Positions 63,663-64,000 of a stretch of 64,000 bases of DNA are shown here, piece by piece; position 1 is the first letter of the stretch; every line of letters starts with the position of its first letter. Both the position numbers and the translations under genes were made by a program. The notes beneath the pieces were generated by a model that had not been told where the DNA came from, searched no databases, and saw only the letters and a program-made list of their open reading frames with translations. The stretch is from NCBI GenBank assembly GCA_013397935.1, contig VZRN01005828.1:493769-557768 (forward strand). The letters run 5' to 3'. This DNA comes from Dasyornis broadbenti (lineage: Eukaryota > Chordata > Aves > Passeriformes > Dasyornithidae).

Positions 63663-64000
63663 ATGGAATGATATCAGAAAAATTATCAGTACTGAGCAGT
63701 TAGAGGAACTAACTCATCATCAAATGAGCCACAGGAGAAAGCACAGTGAAGTGATCCTTCTCCAGGCTGATACTTAAGGATCAATCTTTTAATAGTACAT
63801 ATATTTCAGAAGCTTACTTGAAGCTCTCAAGAAAGTGTAGAGAAGTAATCAAAGGACATTGCAGGGAGATGTAAACACTGAACACCATTTCAGATGTTTT
63901 TATTGCAGACCTGGGGGAATGGTATGTGTACAATTTTTGTATTAATCAATGTTTTTCCCACTTGAATTAAAAGAAGTCCTGACAGTTGTTCCAGTTTAAT

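Larger units (their letters stand above)
58182..64000. other. Unannotated AT-rich DNA
   Basis: The 107-codon frame at 58,476-58,799 has no recognisable homology. Otherwise only A-rich tracts and short palindromes. Confidence 0.55.

Overview
This window looks like non-coding DNA from a bird. The evidence is the repeat content: CR1 LINE 3' ends finishing in the bird-type 'gattctatga' tail, and several long terminal repeats (LTRs) of an avian endogenous-retrovirus family (the type I associate with avian ERVL-like elements). Base composition is AT-rich with little CpG. I found no stretch I can defend as a protein-coding exon. Open reading frames do not exceed about 125 codons, often lie opposite one another on the two strands, and none contains a recognisable domain except a decayed transposon reverse transcriptase. 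The window is therefore probably intergenic, a gene desert, or one or more large introns.

Layout. 1-5 kb: a CR1 tail (1.5 kb), a frameshifted Penelope-like element (PLE) reverse transcriptase remnant on the minus strand (2.65-3.0 kb, perhaps to 3.13 kb), and a CR1 fragment (4.4 kb). 5-13 kb: A-rich low-complexity DNA, short tandem duplications, a 27-bp palindrome (7.0 kb) and a possible old CR1 (10.2 kb). 13-18 kb: CR1 pieces of different ages, a single-base N beside a 28-bp repeat found again 1 kb away, and a minus-strand solo LTR (16.5-17.0 kb). 18-28.5 kb: mostly unique DNA with a CpG-containing candidate LTR end (24.3 kb) and two good CR1 copies (25.0 and 28.1 kb). 28.5-38.5 kb: repeat-poor and ORF-poor DNA with a homeodomain-motif cluster near 34.5 kb; this is the best place to look for conserved regulatory elements. 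38.5-43.3 kb: a CR1 copy and a second degenerate LTR that seems to carry a short CR1 tail. 43-57 kb: unique DNA, an assembly gap (50.7 kb), microsatellites and three strong palindromes or hairpins. 57.1-58.2 kb: two abutting minus-strand LTRs. 58-64 kb: unique AT-rich DNA.

There is no gene network to describe. The most unusual observations are the PLE remnant (PLEs are sparse in birds), an excess of perfect short palindromes (27 bp, 24 bp and a 12-bp-stem hairpin), the LTR pair at 57-58 kb, and the repeat beside the single N, which may be an assembly artefact. Nothing here is convincing evidence of a new biological system.
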